DNA from: Methanosarcinales archaeon | GTDB taxonomy: Archaea; Halobacteriota; Methanosarcinia; Methanosarcinales; Methanocomedenaceae | Length of the DNA stretch: 7,371 bases | Direction: 5' to 3' | NCBI GenBank assembly: GCA_030666885.1 | Contig: DAOUWY010000091.1 | Span: 1-7,371, forward strand | Shown: positions 1 to 6,349 of the stretch, one piece after another | Position numbering within the stretch: the stretch's first letter is position 1 | Layout of the letters: every line of letters begins with the position of its first letter | Notes under the pieces: generated by a model | What the model was told of the DNA's origin: nothing | The model's input: only the letters and a program-made list of their open reading frames with translations | Databases searched by the model: none | Program-made: the position numbers and the translations under genes

Positions 1-111
1 CGTGTCTTCTGCCATTTTGCTTACTGTCTCATATTGTGCCACTTCTGCCTGAACCGCAGTGACCATTGAGAATATTACTATTAATAATAGCAAAACTTTA
101 ATTTGCTTCAA
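1..111 (-). CDS. Exported protein of unknown function, N-terminal fragment
   Basis: The first 37 codons of a gene that runs off the left edge. Translation from the TTG at 111-109 gives a textbook secretory signal: a basic start (KQIK), a hydrophobic stretch rich in L, I and V, and a likely signal-peptidase site after VQA (residues 20-22), followed by a mature start EVAQYETVSKMAEDT. The TTG start is chosen because AGGAGG at 124-119 lies 7 nt upstream; the only other candidate, an internal ATG at codon 16, would cut into the hydrophobic core. It follows the cytochrome b gene on the same strand after 120 nt, so it may be an extracytoplasmic partner such as a c-type cytochrome, but no heme motif is visible in this fragment and the family cannot be named. 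Confidence 0.72.
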   Translation of the reverse strand, partial: MKQIKVLLLLIVIFSMVTAVQAEVAQYETVSKMAEDT

Positions 112-161
112 ATTTTCTCCTCCTTTTAATATTTGGTATTATTATTGAATTCCATCTCCCT

Positions 162-198
162 TATGCTATTATTAACTTTTCGTTTTAATCATAGCATA
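162..198. repeat. Imperfect inverted repeat / hairpin between cytochrome b and exported protein genes
   Basis: Arms TATGCTATTATTAA (162-175) and TTAATCATAGCATA (185-198) pair at 13 of 14 positions around a 9-nt loop. It begins 33 nt past the cytochrome b stop and ends 50 nt before the TTG start of the exported protein. No T-run follows it in the minus direction, so it is not a classic terminator. It could be an mRNA processing or stabilising hairpin separating two cistrons, or an operator for the downstream gene. Confidence 0.6.
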
Positions 199-231
199 GG
201 TTATATGTAGTTACTCACTATTGTCAAGTGT

Positions 232-1053
232 TCACCTGAATACGATCAGGGGTCTTTTCTCCCGTGGTTTCTTCTTATGTTCTTCGTGTGCACCCTCAAC
301 AACTTCTACATATTCGTTCATAGTTTCCTTACCGGTTATGAACAGGGCCTTGACATATTGTGACATTCTCGGATCAATTCCCAGGAATCCGAGATGAATT
401 ATGAGTTCAAGCACGAACCAGTATGTTGCCCACAAGTGTATTGACCTGATCAACTGCACTCCGCTCATGCCGACAATTGCAGCAGCACTACCGGTTATGT
501 CATTAACGAACCAAGCCATAAAATTATTCCATATAGGGATATCAAAATTCACAAATCCGAATTTCAGGTCTATCATTATGATGCCTGTCAGGCCAATAAA
601 GACAATGGCCATCCCTTCAAATATCACCATAAGTTTATAGGCCGGATGGAGTTTATTTTCATAATGACCAGTGGTTTTATTGTAAATCGTGTATTTTGGA
701 TATTCCTCGGGGGGTTTGAATATACCAACAACGGCTTGATAGAGCCTGGTAACATCTTTCAGGCTGAAAAAGTATGTCAACATATGACCGCTGGTTACCA
801 GATTGAACGGTATCAGTGTCCAGTTGATCAACAGGAACAGTATACCTGCAATCACATGGATCAGGCGGAGGGTTTGATATGACATCAACTCCCATGCATG
901 TAAGCTACAAGTATTGAACTGTATAGCCATGTACAATCCCGTAATTAAAAGCAGAACACACGTTATCATGTGTGACTGGTGAGCTACCATGTCCCTCAAA
1001 CCATACCGTTTCCCTACAATAACATCATTATCAAAGTTTTGATTTCCCTGCAT
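232..1053 (-). CDS. Di-heme membrane cytochrome b (formate dehydrogenase gamma / Ni-Fe hydrogenase cytochrome b type)
   Basis: An integral membrane protein of 273 residues, likely to carry two b hemes and pass electrons between a membrane carrier (quinone or methanophenazine) and a partner redox protein. Four hydrophobic segments are seen at about 25-45, 62-86, 139-162 and 190-225. Candidate heme ligands are His25 (13 residues before a TG pair, as in the family's first helix), His66, His206 and His220; the 14-residue spacing of the last two matches the paired histidines in helix four of FdnI-type subunits. The C-terminus is charged (EEHKKKPREKR), probably cytoplasmic. The ATG at 1053 is preferred over an upstream TTG at 1071 because GGAGG (1064-1060) sits 6 nt before the ATG. 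A signal-peptide protein follows on the same strand. The catalytic partner, and hence the substrate, is not in the window; a menaquinol/methanophenazine:cytochrome c reductase subunit is an alternative. Confidence 0.8.
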   Translation of the reverse strand: MQGNQNFDNDVIVGKRYGLRDMVAHQSHMITCVLLLITGLYMAIQFNTCSLHAWELMSYQTLRLIHVIAGILFLLINWTLIPFNLVTSGHMLTYFFSLKDVTRLYQAVVGIFKPPEEYPKYTIYNKTTGHYENKLHPAYKLMVIFEGMAIVFIGLTGIIMIDLKFGFVNFDIPIWNNFMAWFVNDITGSAAAIVGMSGVQLIRSIHLWATYWFVLELIIHLGFLGIDPRMSQYVKALFITGKETMNEYVEVVEGAHEEHKKKPREKRPLIVFR

Positions 1054-1078
1054 ACACTTCCTCCATTTCAAACATTAA

Positions 1079-1086
1079 ATATATAA
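1079..1086 (-). promoter_or_regulatory. Candidate TATA box for cytochrome b gene
   Basis: Read on the minus strand this is TTATATAT, 26-33 nt upstream of the ATG at 1053. It resembles an archaeal TATA box, but a start site about 25 nt downstream would leave almost no leader and exclude the good Shine-Dalgarno at 1064-1060, so the true promoter may lie further upstream. The rest of 1087-1260 is AT-rich, with short repeats (TAGATTACATT at 1155 and 1170; TATACT at 1224, 1235 and 1244) and no gene. Confidence 0.3.
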
Positions 1087-1260
1087 TTGTAAATCACCAA
1101 TTTGGAAGCTCAATACACTCCACAAACGTACACAGATGTTTACTCTATATTTATTAGATTACATTTTTGTAGATTACATTATTAGATATAGTTTTCGTTT
1201 AAGTTCTGTCGAATCGGATTTATTATACTCAATCTATACTGTCTATACTCTGTCAATCTA

Positions 1261-1821
1261 TCAAATGTGCTTAATAATATGGGATGCCTCAGGAATAATC
1301 AACTCCTTTAAGGCAAGTTCGACCGCCGCCGGTGAGCCGGGTAAACAGAATACAACGCATCTACCCACGATACCGGCAGATGCCCTGGAAAGTATAGCTG
1401 CAGTCCCCACGTCTTCCAGGCTTTTCAACCTGAACACTTCACCAAAACCGGGAATGGTCTTGTCAAAAAGGGGTTCAACCGCTTCCAGGGTCACGTCTTC
1501 GGGTGCAAGTCCGGTGCCGCCACTAATAACGATAGCATCTATATCTGTACCAATTTCTGCACCCATATCTATACCTGTCAGTTCCCGGACATACCCGGCA
1601 ATCAAGCTTTCATTGTCAGGCAGTAATGAATATGTCTTCACATTAAAACCCGAACCGGATATCAAGTCCAGCATTACGTTTCCTGATATGTCATCAGCAA
1701 GCCCGGGCTCGGATACACTGCCATAGGTCTCATACCTTGATGTGCTTACTGTAATAATTGCGAATTTCACTGATGCGGGAGCATTCTTCTTGTGTTGTGC
1801 GGGTGTATCGTCCCAGGGCAT
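1261..1821 (-). CDS. moaB: Molybdenum cofactor biosynthesis protein MoaB (MogA/MoaB family)
   Basis: A soluble protein of 186 residues acting late in molybdopterin cofactor synthesis. In archaea, MoaB is the family member thought to adenylylate molybdopterin before metal insertion by MoeA. Visible signatures in order: AIITVSTSRY at 21-30, LADDISG at 41-47, the binding-loop motif SGGTGLAPEDVT at 100-111, FDKTIPGFGEVFR at 119-131, GTAAILSRASAG at 139-150 and LPGSP at 160-164. Full length for the family. The start fits the usual archaeal N-terminus (a short charged lead before AIITVS). No Shine-Dalgarno precedes it, and an AT-rich TATA-like tract about 25 nt upstream suggests a leaderless transcript. 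It diverges from the DUF1786 gene across 43 nt. It implies a molybdo- or tungsto-enzyme elsewhere in the genome, for example formylmethanofuran or formate dehydrogenase. Confidence 0.93.
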   Translation of the reverse strand: MPWDDTPAQHKKNAPASVKFAIITVSTSRYETYGSVSEPGLADDISGNVMLDLISGSGFNVKTYSLLPDNESLIAGYVRELTGIDMGAEIGTDIDAIVISGGTGLAPEDVTLEAVEPLFDKTIPGFGEVFRLKSLEDVGTAAILSRASAGIVGRCVVFCLPGSPAAVELALKELIIPEASHIIKHI

Positions 1822-1864
1822 GAAGAGATTTATGTGTAATGGATTATATTAATTAATCTATTCT
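1822..1864. promoter_or_regulatory. Divergent promoter region between moaB and the DUF1786 gene
   Basis: Only 43 nt separate the two divergent start codons, and neither start has a Shine-Dalgarno. On the minus strand TTAATATAA at about 1853-1845 is placed correctly for a leaderless moaB transcript starting near 1821. On the plus strand TTTATGTG (1829-1836) is a weaker candidate for the DUF1786 gene. The centre holds the perfect 10-bp palindrome ATTAATTAAT (1848-1857). The two promoters must overlap, so the genes may compete or be co-regulated. This is inferred from spacing only. Confidence 0.45.
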
Positions 1865-2914
1865 ATGCAGATAATAGCTATTGACGTGGGAATGGGTACA
1901 CAGGATATACTGCTGTACGACGATGCACAGCATATAGAGAATAATATCAAGATGGTGCTGCCCTCCCAGACCCGGATAATTGCACAGCGTATCAGCCATG
2001 CCACAGGTGCAGGGCACGATATCTTCCTCACTGGTACTACCATGGGCGGCGGTCCTTCAGGCAAGGCTGTACGTGAACATATCAAGGCGGGGTTGAAAGT
2101 TTATGCCCGACCGGATGCTGCCCTGACCATACACGATAACCTGGAGAAAGTGACGCAAATGGGTGTGACACTGGTGGGTGACGAGGACACGGCACCAGTG
2201 GGGGCAGAGCAGATTAAGATGTGTGATGTGGATACTTATGCCCTTGGCACAGCACTGGAGCTGTTCGAGACACAAATGCCCATGGACTTTGCAGTTGCGG
2301 TACAGGATCACGGTGAAGCTCCCGACATGAGCAATCGTGTGTTCAGGTTCAGGCATTTCAGGGAGCTGCTGGAGCAAGGCGGCGAACTGGAACGTTTCGC
2401 CCATTTAAACCATGTGCCGCCCCACCTTTCCAGGATGCAGGCAGTCATAAAGACCCTGAAACAGCCAGAGAACAATGTACTACTCATGGATACGGGACCT
2501 GCTGCCATTTGCGGGGCACTGTCTGGCAGTTCCGGCGGCCCGGTAGCTGTAGTGAACATTGGCAACGGGCATACCCTGGCTGCCGTTGTGGCCGGGAACA
2601 GGATGCTGGCATTGTTCGAGCATCACACCCGGTATGTGGATGCGCAAAAGATGGATGCACTTATCAGGCGTTTATGTGATGGAGAACTTGGTTTCGATGA
2701 CATTTTCAACGATGGTGGACACGGTTGTTATATCCGACAGGCCGTGGGGTTCAGGAACATCGAATCAGTGATAGTGACAGGTCCCAACCGACAGATCATG
2801 GAAAATTCAGTGCTTGATGTGGAATTTGCAGCACCTCACGGAGATATGATGCTTACCGGATGTTTCGGGCTTGTGGAAATGTTCAGTAAGAATATAAAAA
2901 GCAGGCGCGGCTGA
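1865..2914 (+). CDS. DUF1786 family protein, putative actin-like (ASKHA-fold) ATPase, function unknown
   Basis: A 349-residue soluble protein matching by eye the DUF1786 family, which is common in methanogenic and related archaea. Some databases label it a pyruvate formate-lyase activating-like protein, but it has no radical-SAM CxxxCxxC motif, so that name is doubtful. It does show features of a sugar-kinase/Hsp70/actin fold: a phosphate-1-like start IAIDVGMGTQD at 4-14, a glycine-rich TGTTMGGGPSG at 56-66, a second DTGPAAICGAL at 209-219 and VNIGNGHTLAAVV at 230-242. Conserved-looking His/Cys positions include HGC at 286-288. No signal peptide or membrane segment is seen. The ATG at 1865 puts the phosphate-1 motif at the extreme N-terminus, as in the family. 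The stop lies 7 nt from the stop of convergent endA. The biochemical role is unknown. Confidence 0.8.
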   Translation: MQIIAIDVGMGTQDILLYDDAQHIENNIKMVLPSQTRIIAQRISHATGAGHDIFLTGTTMGGGPSGKAVREHIKAGLKVYARPDAALTIHDNLEKVTQMGVTLVGDEDTAPVGAEQIKMCDVDTYALGTALELFETQMPMDFAVAVQDHGEAPDMSNRVFRFRHFRELLEQGGELERFAHLNHVPPHLSRMQAVIKTLKQPENNVLLMDTGPAAICGALSGSSGGPVAVVNIGNGHTLAAVVAGNRMLALFEHHTRYVDAQKMDALIRRLCDGELGFDDIFNDGGHGCYIRQAVGFRNIESVIVTGPNRQIMENSVLDVEFAAPHGDMMLTGCFGLVEMFSKNIKSRRG

Positions 2915-2921
2915 ATTCTCA

Positions 2922-3995
2922 TTACATCTTTATCCTGCCGATCTCCAGGTACATGATCTTTTCTTTCCACTGCCAGGCAAAAACCATCTGTTTTCTAACA
3001 CTGTGGGCAAGCCTGATTGCCCTTGATAGCTGGGGCAGGTTGAACACATGTTCAATGGTCACTGCATGTACCAGGAAATGGGAATGCATCATCGTATCCA
3101 AACCGTCAATTTTTTTATAGACCCGGTAATGGGTGCCGAACTTATACCCGGTCTTGGCTACCATCCCCGAATTCCTCAGGTCCCTGTAAACTGCCAGTTT
3201 TTCCTGGAAATCACTTTCCACATTGATTGCACTATCTGCAAATTCCATACTGGCGAATAGATTGTCCCCTCTGCTGTCCCTGAGGTCCAGTACATTTTTC
3301 TCCTGTAAATATGCTGCCTCTACTAATGATAACTGGAGGCGGATTTCATCAAGGGGTTTACCGTAAAAGTATTGTTTGTGCAGCAGCTCAGATGCATTTG
3401 CATCCCAGACCATGACCCTGTCTTCCAGGAGAGTGGCCTCAATACCCGGACCCGGGACATTTTCATTCATATCACCTTTCATGGTGCGAAGCTTCACACC
3501 GTAGAAAGTGATGTCACTTTCTTCGTCCACAACAGCAATCACAAGTTCCTTGCGCATGTTGGCGGTGGTCTCAAGACGTCGTACCAGGTCTTTTAAGGGC
3601 ATGGGATTACGTTCGGAGAGTGCGTATACGAAGTATTTCGAAGGGGTCTTACCGGGCCGGCCACCTCTGGGATACACCCTGAAATCTGTGACTCCGGGCT
3701 TTATGAAATAACCCCTTTCACGCATGTCTTTGTAGACTATGTATTTCACTTCAAAATTCTCTTTTTCCCTACTTGCATAGCTGACGAGGTCCTTGAAATC
3801 AAGTTCCTTCTTATTCCTGGTGACCTTGATCCTGCCTTTGTAGATGAGATAAGCAGCTTCTATCAGGGCAAGTTCCAGGGAATCGTTCTTTGGATTACCG
3901 TAGAAACCGGTGTTGTAAAGTGTCTCTTTAGTATCAGGTTCCAGTTTCACGATATGGCAGTCCAGTTTGCCGTTAAGTGCGTGGTTCCGGTTCAT
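2922..3995 (-). CDS. endA: tRNA-splicing endonuclease, fused two-repeat archaeal EndA
   Basis: Cleaves introns from precursor tRNA and rRNA at bulge-helix-bulge structures. At 357 residues it is twice the single-domain enzyme, matching the alpha2 type of Archaeoglobus and Methanosarcinales in which two repeats are fused. Repeat 1 (about 10-170) contains LALIEAAYLIYKG, YKDMRERGYFIKPG and DFRVY but has no histidine at the catalytic site. Repeat 2 (about 185-357) contains LSLVEAAYL, YRDLRNSGMVAKTGYKFG and the full triad: Tyr293 in RVY, His304 in MHS and Lys335 in HSVRK, with family spacing (11 and 31 residues). Repeat 1 is thus structural and repeat 2 catalytic. The start ATG has a close GGAG (only 3 nt away) and a TATA-like tract near 4020-4026, so it may be leaderless. 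It is convergent with the DUF1786 gene and divergent from the ferredoxin cluster. Confidence 0.93.
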   Translation of the reverse strand: MNRNHALNGKLDCHIVKLEPDTKETLYNTGFYGNPKNDSLELALIEAAYLIYKGRIKVTRNKKELDFKDLVSYASREKENFEVKYIVYKDMRERGYFIKPGVTDFRVYPRGGRPGKTPSKYFVYALSERNPMPLKDLVRRLETTANMRKELVIAVVDEESDITFYGVKLRTMKGDMNENVPGPGIEATLLEDRVMVWDANASELLHKQYFYGKPLDEIRLQLSLVEAAYLQEKNVLDLRDSRGDNLFASMEFADSAINVESDFQEKLAVYRDLRNSGMVAKTGYKFGTHYRVYKKIDGLDTMMHSHFLVHAVTIEHVFNLPQLSRAIRLAHSVRKQMVFAWQWKEKIMYLEIGRIKM

Positions 3996-4102
3996 TCACT
4001 CCACTTATGTGAAGTTAAGTTAAATAGCCTTCCTGATGAAATGCAGGTTAATAATCGTAAGGTATTTATTTTACCTCTTCATTTTGTTATTCCTGACCTG
4101 GA

Positions 4103-4110
4103 TTTATATA
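4103..4110 (+). promoter_or_regulatory. Candidate TATA box for the ferredoxin-asd cluster
   Basis: TTTATATA, a perfect match to the archaeal TATA consensus, 26-33 nt before the ferredoxin start at 4136. Transcription would begin around 4129-4133, giving a very short leader, although a GGAG lies at 4123-4126. A second AT-rich site upstream (ATTTATTTT at about 4065-4073, inside the small inverted repeat AGGTA/TACCT at 4060-4076) could instead supply a leader that includes the GGAG. Confidence 0.45.
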
Positions 4111-4135
4111 CCGGGTATAAAAGGAGAGAAATTAT

Positions 4136-4315
4136 ATGGTAGCAAAAGTAAATGTTGATGAATGTACAGGATGCGGAACATGTGTGGATGAATGCCCTGC
4201 AGAAGCCATTTCAATGAATGATGATGATATTGCTGTGGTAAATGCGGATGAATGCACGGATTGTGGAATGTGTGTGGATGCATGTCCCACTGAAGCAATT
4301 TCGATAGAAGATTAA
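4136..4315 (+). CDS. 2[4Fe-4S] ferredoxin (clostridial type), complete cysteine set
   Basis: A 59-residue acidic electron carrier. It has both CxxCxxCxxxCP motifs: Cys10, 13, 16 and 20, then Cys40, 43, 46 and 50. In this fold the first three cysteines of each motif bind one cluster and the fourth (before Pro) binds the other cluster, so all eight ligands for two [4Fe-4S] clusters are present. The two halves repeat (DEC..CG.CVDxCPxEAIS), the usual internal duplication. The ATG at 4136 has GGAG at 4123-4126 upstream and a consensus TATA box at 4103. It is followed after 60 nt by a paralogue and then by asd on the same strand, a plausible operon. Likely partners are ferredoxin-dependent enzymes of archaeal carbon or sulfur metabolism; none is identified here. 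Confidence 0.92.
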   Translation: MVAKVNVDECTGCGTCVDECPAEAISMNDDDIAVVNADECTDCGMCVDACPTEAISIED

Positions 4316-4375
4316 ACACACAGAAATATTTTCAAATCGGACAACATATTAACGTGTCAGATCTGAGAATAAAAT

Positions 4376-4549
4376 ATGCCAGTAAAAGTAGAAATAGATG
4401 AATGTGTAGGATGTGGAACCTGCATGGATGAATATCCACAGGAAGCCATTTCAATGAATGACGATGATATTGCGGTTATCAGTGATGAGTGCACTGATTG
4501 CGGATTATGCGTAGATGCATTTTCAACTACCGCAATTTCATCGAATTAA
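4376..4549 (+). CDS. Ferredoxin paralogue lacking the fourth cysteine of both clusters
   Basis: A 57-residue copy of the upstream ferredoxin; by hand alignment 41 of 57 positions are identical, with one codon missing before the second motif. Cys10, 13 and 16 and Cys39, 42 and 45 are kept, but the partner cysteines are replaced by Tyr20 (in YP) and Phe49 (in FS). Each cluster therefore has three cysteines, which could hold [3Fe-4S] clusters or [4Fe-4S] clusters with an open iron site. The frame is intact, and about 13 codons differ from the paralogue only at synonymous positions, which argues against recent neutral decay. The start at 4376 is set by similarity to the paralogue; no strong Shine-Dalgarno precedes it. 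It ends 39 nt before asd. It may be a specialised electron carrier or cluster protein, or an early pseudogene. Confidence 0.78.
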   Translation: MPVKVEIDECVGCGTCMDEYPQEAISMNDDDIAVISDECTDCGLCVDAFSTTAISSN

Positions 4550-4588
4550 TGATCAATATTTGATTTATTTTTTTCTGGAGGTTTGCCA

Positions 4589-5620
4589 ATGACTGAAACA
4601 ATCAAAACAGCTGTATTAGGTGCAACAGGAGCAGTAGGACAGAGATTTGTTGAGGCTCTTGCCAGACATCCCTGGTTCGAGATCACTGCCCTGGCAGCAT
4701 CTGAGCGCTCTGCAGGAAAGAAATACCGTGACGCTGCCAACTGGCGGCTGGAGTCACAGATACCTGAAGAAGTAGCCGATGTCGAAGTGGTACCGGTTGA
4801 TGTTGAAGCAGTGGGTGCTGATCTGGTGTTCTCTGCACTGCCAGCGGATTATGCAAAAAAGGTGGAAGCTGATTTTGTCAAGGCGGGCTGTGTGGTTGCC
4901 AGTAATGCAGGAGCGTTTCGGAAGGAAGCAGATGTACCTCTTATGATCCCCGAGGTCAACCCGGAGCACCTGGGGCTGATCGATGTCCAGCGCGACAACC
5001 GTGGCTGGGACGGATGTATCGTGACAAATCCCAATTGCACCACCATTATGTTCACTTTAACCCTTAAGCCCCTGATGCAGTTCGGGCTTGAGAATGTGAA
5101 TATTGCGTCCATGCAGGCCATTTCGGGTGCGGGTTTTGACGGCATCCCTGGTATGGCTATACTGGAGAACGTGGTGCCTTATATCGGCGGTGAGGAGGAG
5201 AAGGTAGAGAGTGAACCCCTGAAGCTCCTTGGTGAGTTCGACGGCAGCCAGGTAATCCCTGCTGATATTAATATCAGTGCAAGCTGTCACCGTGTGCCTG
5301 TGATGGACGGGCACCTGGAGGCATTGTGGGCCGGCATGGCTGATGACCCTACGCCCGATAAGGTGCGCCAGGCGTTTTTGGACTTTGATCCTGGAATTTC
5401 AGACCTGCCCACCGAGCCTGAACATCCCATTATCGTGAGGGATGAGCCCGACAGGCCCCAGCCCAGGCTGGATAGGAATGCGGGGAATGGTATGAGTGTG
5501 TCTGTGGGCCGGATACGGGAAGGTATCAGGTACATGGTGATGGGACACAATACTATCCGGGGCGCGGCAGGGGCTAGTGTGCTGAATGCTGAACTGATGC
5601 ATAAGAAAGGGTATTTCTGA
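4589..5620 (+). CDS. asd: Aspartate-semialdehyde dehydrogenase
   Basis: Cytoplasmic enzyme reducing 4-aspartyl phosphate with NADPH to aspartate semialdehyde, the branch point to threonine, methionine and lysine. The 343 residues match the archaeal/fungal-type family. An N-terminal Rossmann domain begins with VLGATGAVGQRFVEAL (9-24); SNAGAFR is at 105-111; the catalytic Cys150 is in TNPNCTT; SGAGFDGIPGM is at 179-189; a likely catalytic His242 is in HRVPVMDGHLEA; the C-terminus has VSVGRIREG and NTIRGAAGAS. The ATG at 4589 is chosen over a TTG at 4583 because GGAGG (4577-4581) lies 7 nt upstream of the ATG and only 1 nt from the TTG. The upstream ferredoxins may share its transcript; in methanogens aspartate semialdehyde also feeds an Fe-S-dependent homocysteine route, a possible reason for the pairing. 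Its 3' end is duplicated about 1.4 kb downstream. Confidence 0.96.
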   Translation: MTETIKTAVLGATGAVGQRFVEALARHPWFEITALAASERSAGKKYRDAANWRLESQIPEEVADVEVVPVDVEAVGADLVFSALPADYAKKVEADFVKAGCVVASNAGAFRKEADVPLMIPEVNPEHLGLIDVQRDNRGWDGCIVTNPNCTTIMFTLTLKPLMQFGLENVNIASMQAISGAGFDGIPGMAILENVVPYIGGEEEKVESEPLKLLGEFDGSQVIPADINISASCHRVPVMDGHLEALWAGMADDPTPDKVRQAFLDFDPGISDLPTEPEHPIIVRDEPDRPQPRLDRNAGNGMSVSVGRIREGIRYMVMGHNTIRGAAGASVLNAELMHKKGYF

Positions 5621-5683
5621 GTCCGGTTTGGGCTTGGATTACCTTGGTTTTTTTTAGTGGGGTTATTTCACCTTTAGATGGGG
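5422..5683. repeat. Direct repeat, left copy: asd 3' end plus downstream region
   Basis: From 5422 to the asd stop this segment aligns without gaps to 6806-7004 at a constant offset of 1384, with 9 differences in 199 nt by hand count. After the stop, similarity continues through the T-run to about 5683, with several single-base gaps. Together with the right copy it brackets the toxin-antitoxin pair. Confidence 0.9.
5648..5655 (+). terminator. T-run terminator behind asd
   Basis: Eight consecutive T residues 27 nt past the asd stop, preceded by CCTTGG. Archaeal transcription commonly stops at such T-runs without a hairpin. The run and its flank are repeated at 7031-7038 behind the asd remnant, which shows that the duplication includes the 3' untranslated region. 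Confidence 0.5.
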
Positions 5684-5740
5684 AATTATTTGCATCAATT
5701 AAATAGACACTATCACAAGTCTCAATAAAAATTAGTAAAA

Positions 5741-5750
5741 TGTATATACA
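5741..5750 (+). promoter_or_regulatory. Palindromic TATA box of the toxin-antitoxin operon
   Basis: TGTATATACA is a perfect 10-bp palindrome that also serves as an archaeal TATA element. Transcription is expected around 5770, giving a leader of about 30 nt that includes TGAGGA (5789-5794), 7 nt before the antitoxin ATG. A symmetric site over the TATA box would suit autorepression, as is usual for type II systems, but Panacea antitoxins are not all DNA-binding, so this is inference. The stretch 5684-5800 otherwise holds AT-rich sequence with no gene. Confidence 0.5.
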
Positions 5751-5800
5751 ATAATAAAACTATTTGATTTATTATTAATCCTATTTATTGAGGAATATTA

Positions 5801-6349
5801 ATGGAAGATGGAAATCCTTGTGTGGATTCGTTGGGAGAATTTTCTAAAGAAAAATTTAAACAAGTTCTTCATTATGTAATACATAATACTGGACATATCA
5901 ATAATGTAGGTAAAACAGTATTATTTAAGATTTTATACTTCACTGATTTTAATTATTATGAATTATTTGAAGAAAAATTAACCGGTGAGACTTATTTAAA
6001 ATATCCATTTGGCCCGGCACCCTGTGATTTTGATGAAGTTGTTTTCGAACTAGAATTAAATGGAGCGATACGGGAAACCGAATATGATTATGGAACATAC
6101 CGACAAATAAAATACTTCTCAAACACTGAACCTGATATATCTGGATTAAGTAAAGATGAATTAGATTTTATTGACAAAACTATTGATACTTATTCTCGTT
6201 TTAGTGCAAAACAAGTAAGTGAATATTCACATAATGATACTCCTTACATAGCTGCAGAGGATTTTGAAGAATTAGATTACGAAATGGTATTCTATAGAAC
6301 TTCAGAACTTTCAGTAAGGAACTATGATGATGAAGATGACAGCTATTAA
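5801..6349 (+). CDS. Panacea-domain (DUF4065, SocA-like) antitoxin
   Basis: A 182-residue soluble acidic protein, predicted to neutralise the toxin encoded next. The Panacea core is recognisable: KFKQVLHYVIHNTG (18-31), VGKTVLFKILYFTDFNYYE (36-54), LTGETYLKYPFGPAP (60-74), the strand-rich segment DEVVFELELNGAI (78-90) and LSKDELDFIDKTIDTYSRFSAKQVSEYSH (116-144) ending in DTPY. Panacea proteins are known as antitoxins that pair with many unrelated toxins. The C-terminal tail (about 165-182) is acidic and may contact the basic toxin. The ATG has a good Shine-Dalgarno (TGAGGA, 7 nt). The toxin gene overlaps the last 26 nt. Base composition is far more AT-rich than asd, with AAA, ATT and TTA codons dominating, which suggests separate origin. 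Confidence 0.85.
   Translation: MEDGNPCVDSLGEFSKEKFKQVLHYVIHNTGHINNVGKTVLFKILYFTDFNYYELFEEKLTGETYLKYPFGPAPCDFDEVVFELELNGAIRETEYDYGTYRQIKYFSNTEPDISGLSKDELDFIDKTIDTYSRFSAKQVSEYSHNDTPYIAAEDFEELDYEMVFYRTSELSVRNYDDEDDSY

Noticed and set aside
1054..1071. Upstream TTG start for cytochrome b (6 extra residues)
   Set aside because: The GGAGG at 1064-1060 lies inside that extension and is placed correctly for the ATG at 1053.
1136..1726. Plus-strand open frame of 196 codons opposite moaB
   Set aside because: It is a low-complexity Ser/Ile/Pro-rich translation entirely antisense to a clearly conserved gene, with no Shine-Dalgarno and no recognisable motif.
3117..3162. Possible loss of the catalytic tyrosine in EndA repeat 2 (Met278 in NSGMVAKTG)
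   Set aside because: The family's catalytic Tyr is in the RVY motif, not the RGY position; Tyr293, His304 and Lys335 are all present.
4104..4319. Minus-strand frame opposite the first ferredoxin
   Set aside because: It is a His/Pro/Leu-rich shadow of the acidic ferredoxin codons.
4583..4588. TTG start for asd, two codons upstream
   Set aside because: It is only 1 nt from the Shine-Dalgarno; the ATG at 4589 has 7-nt spacing.
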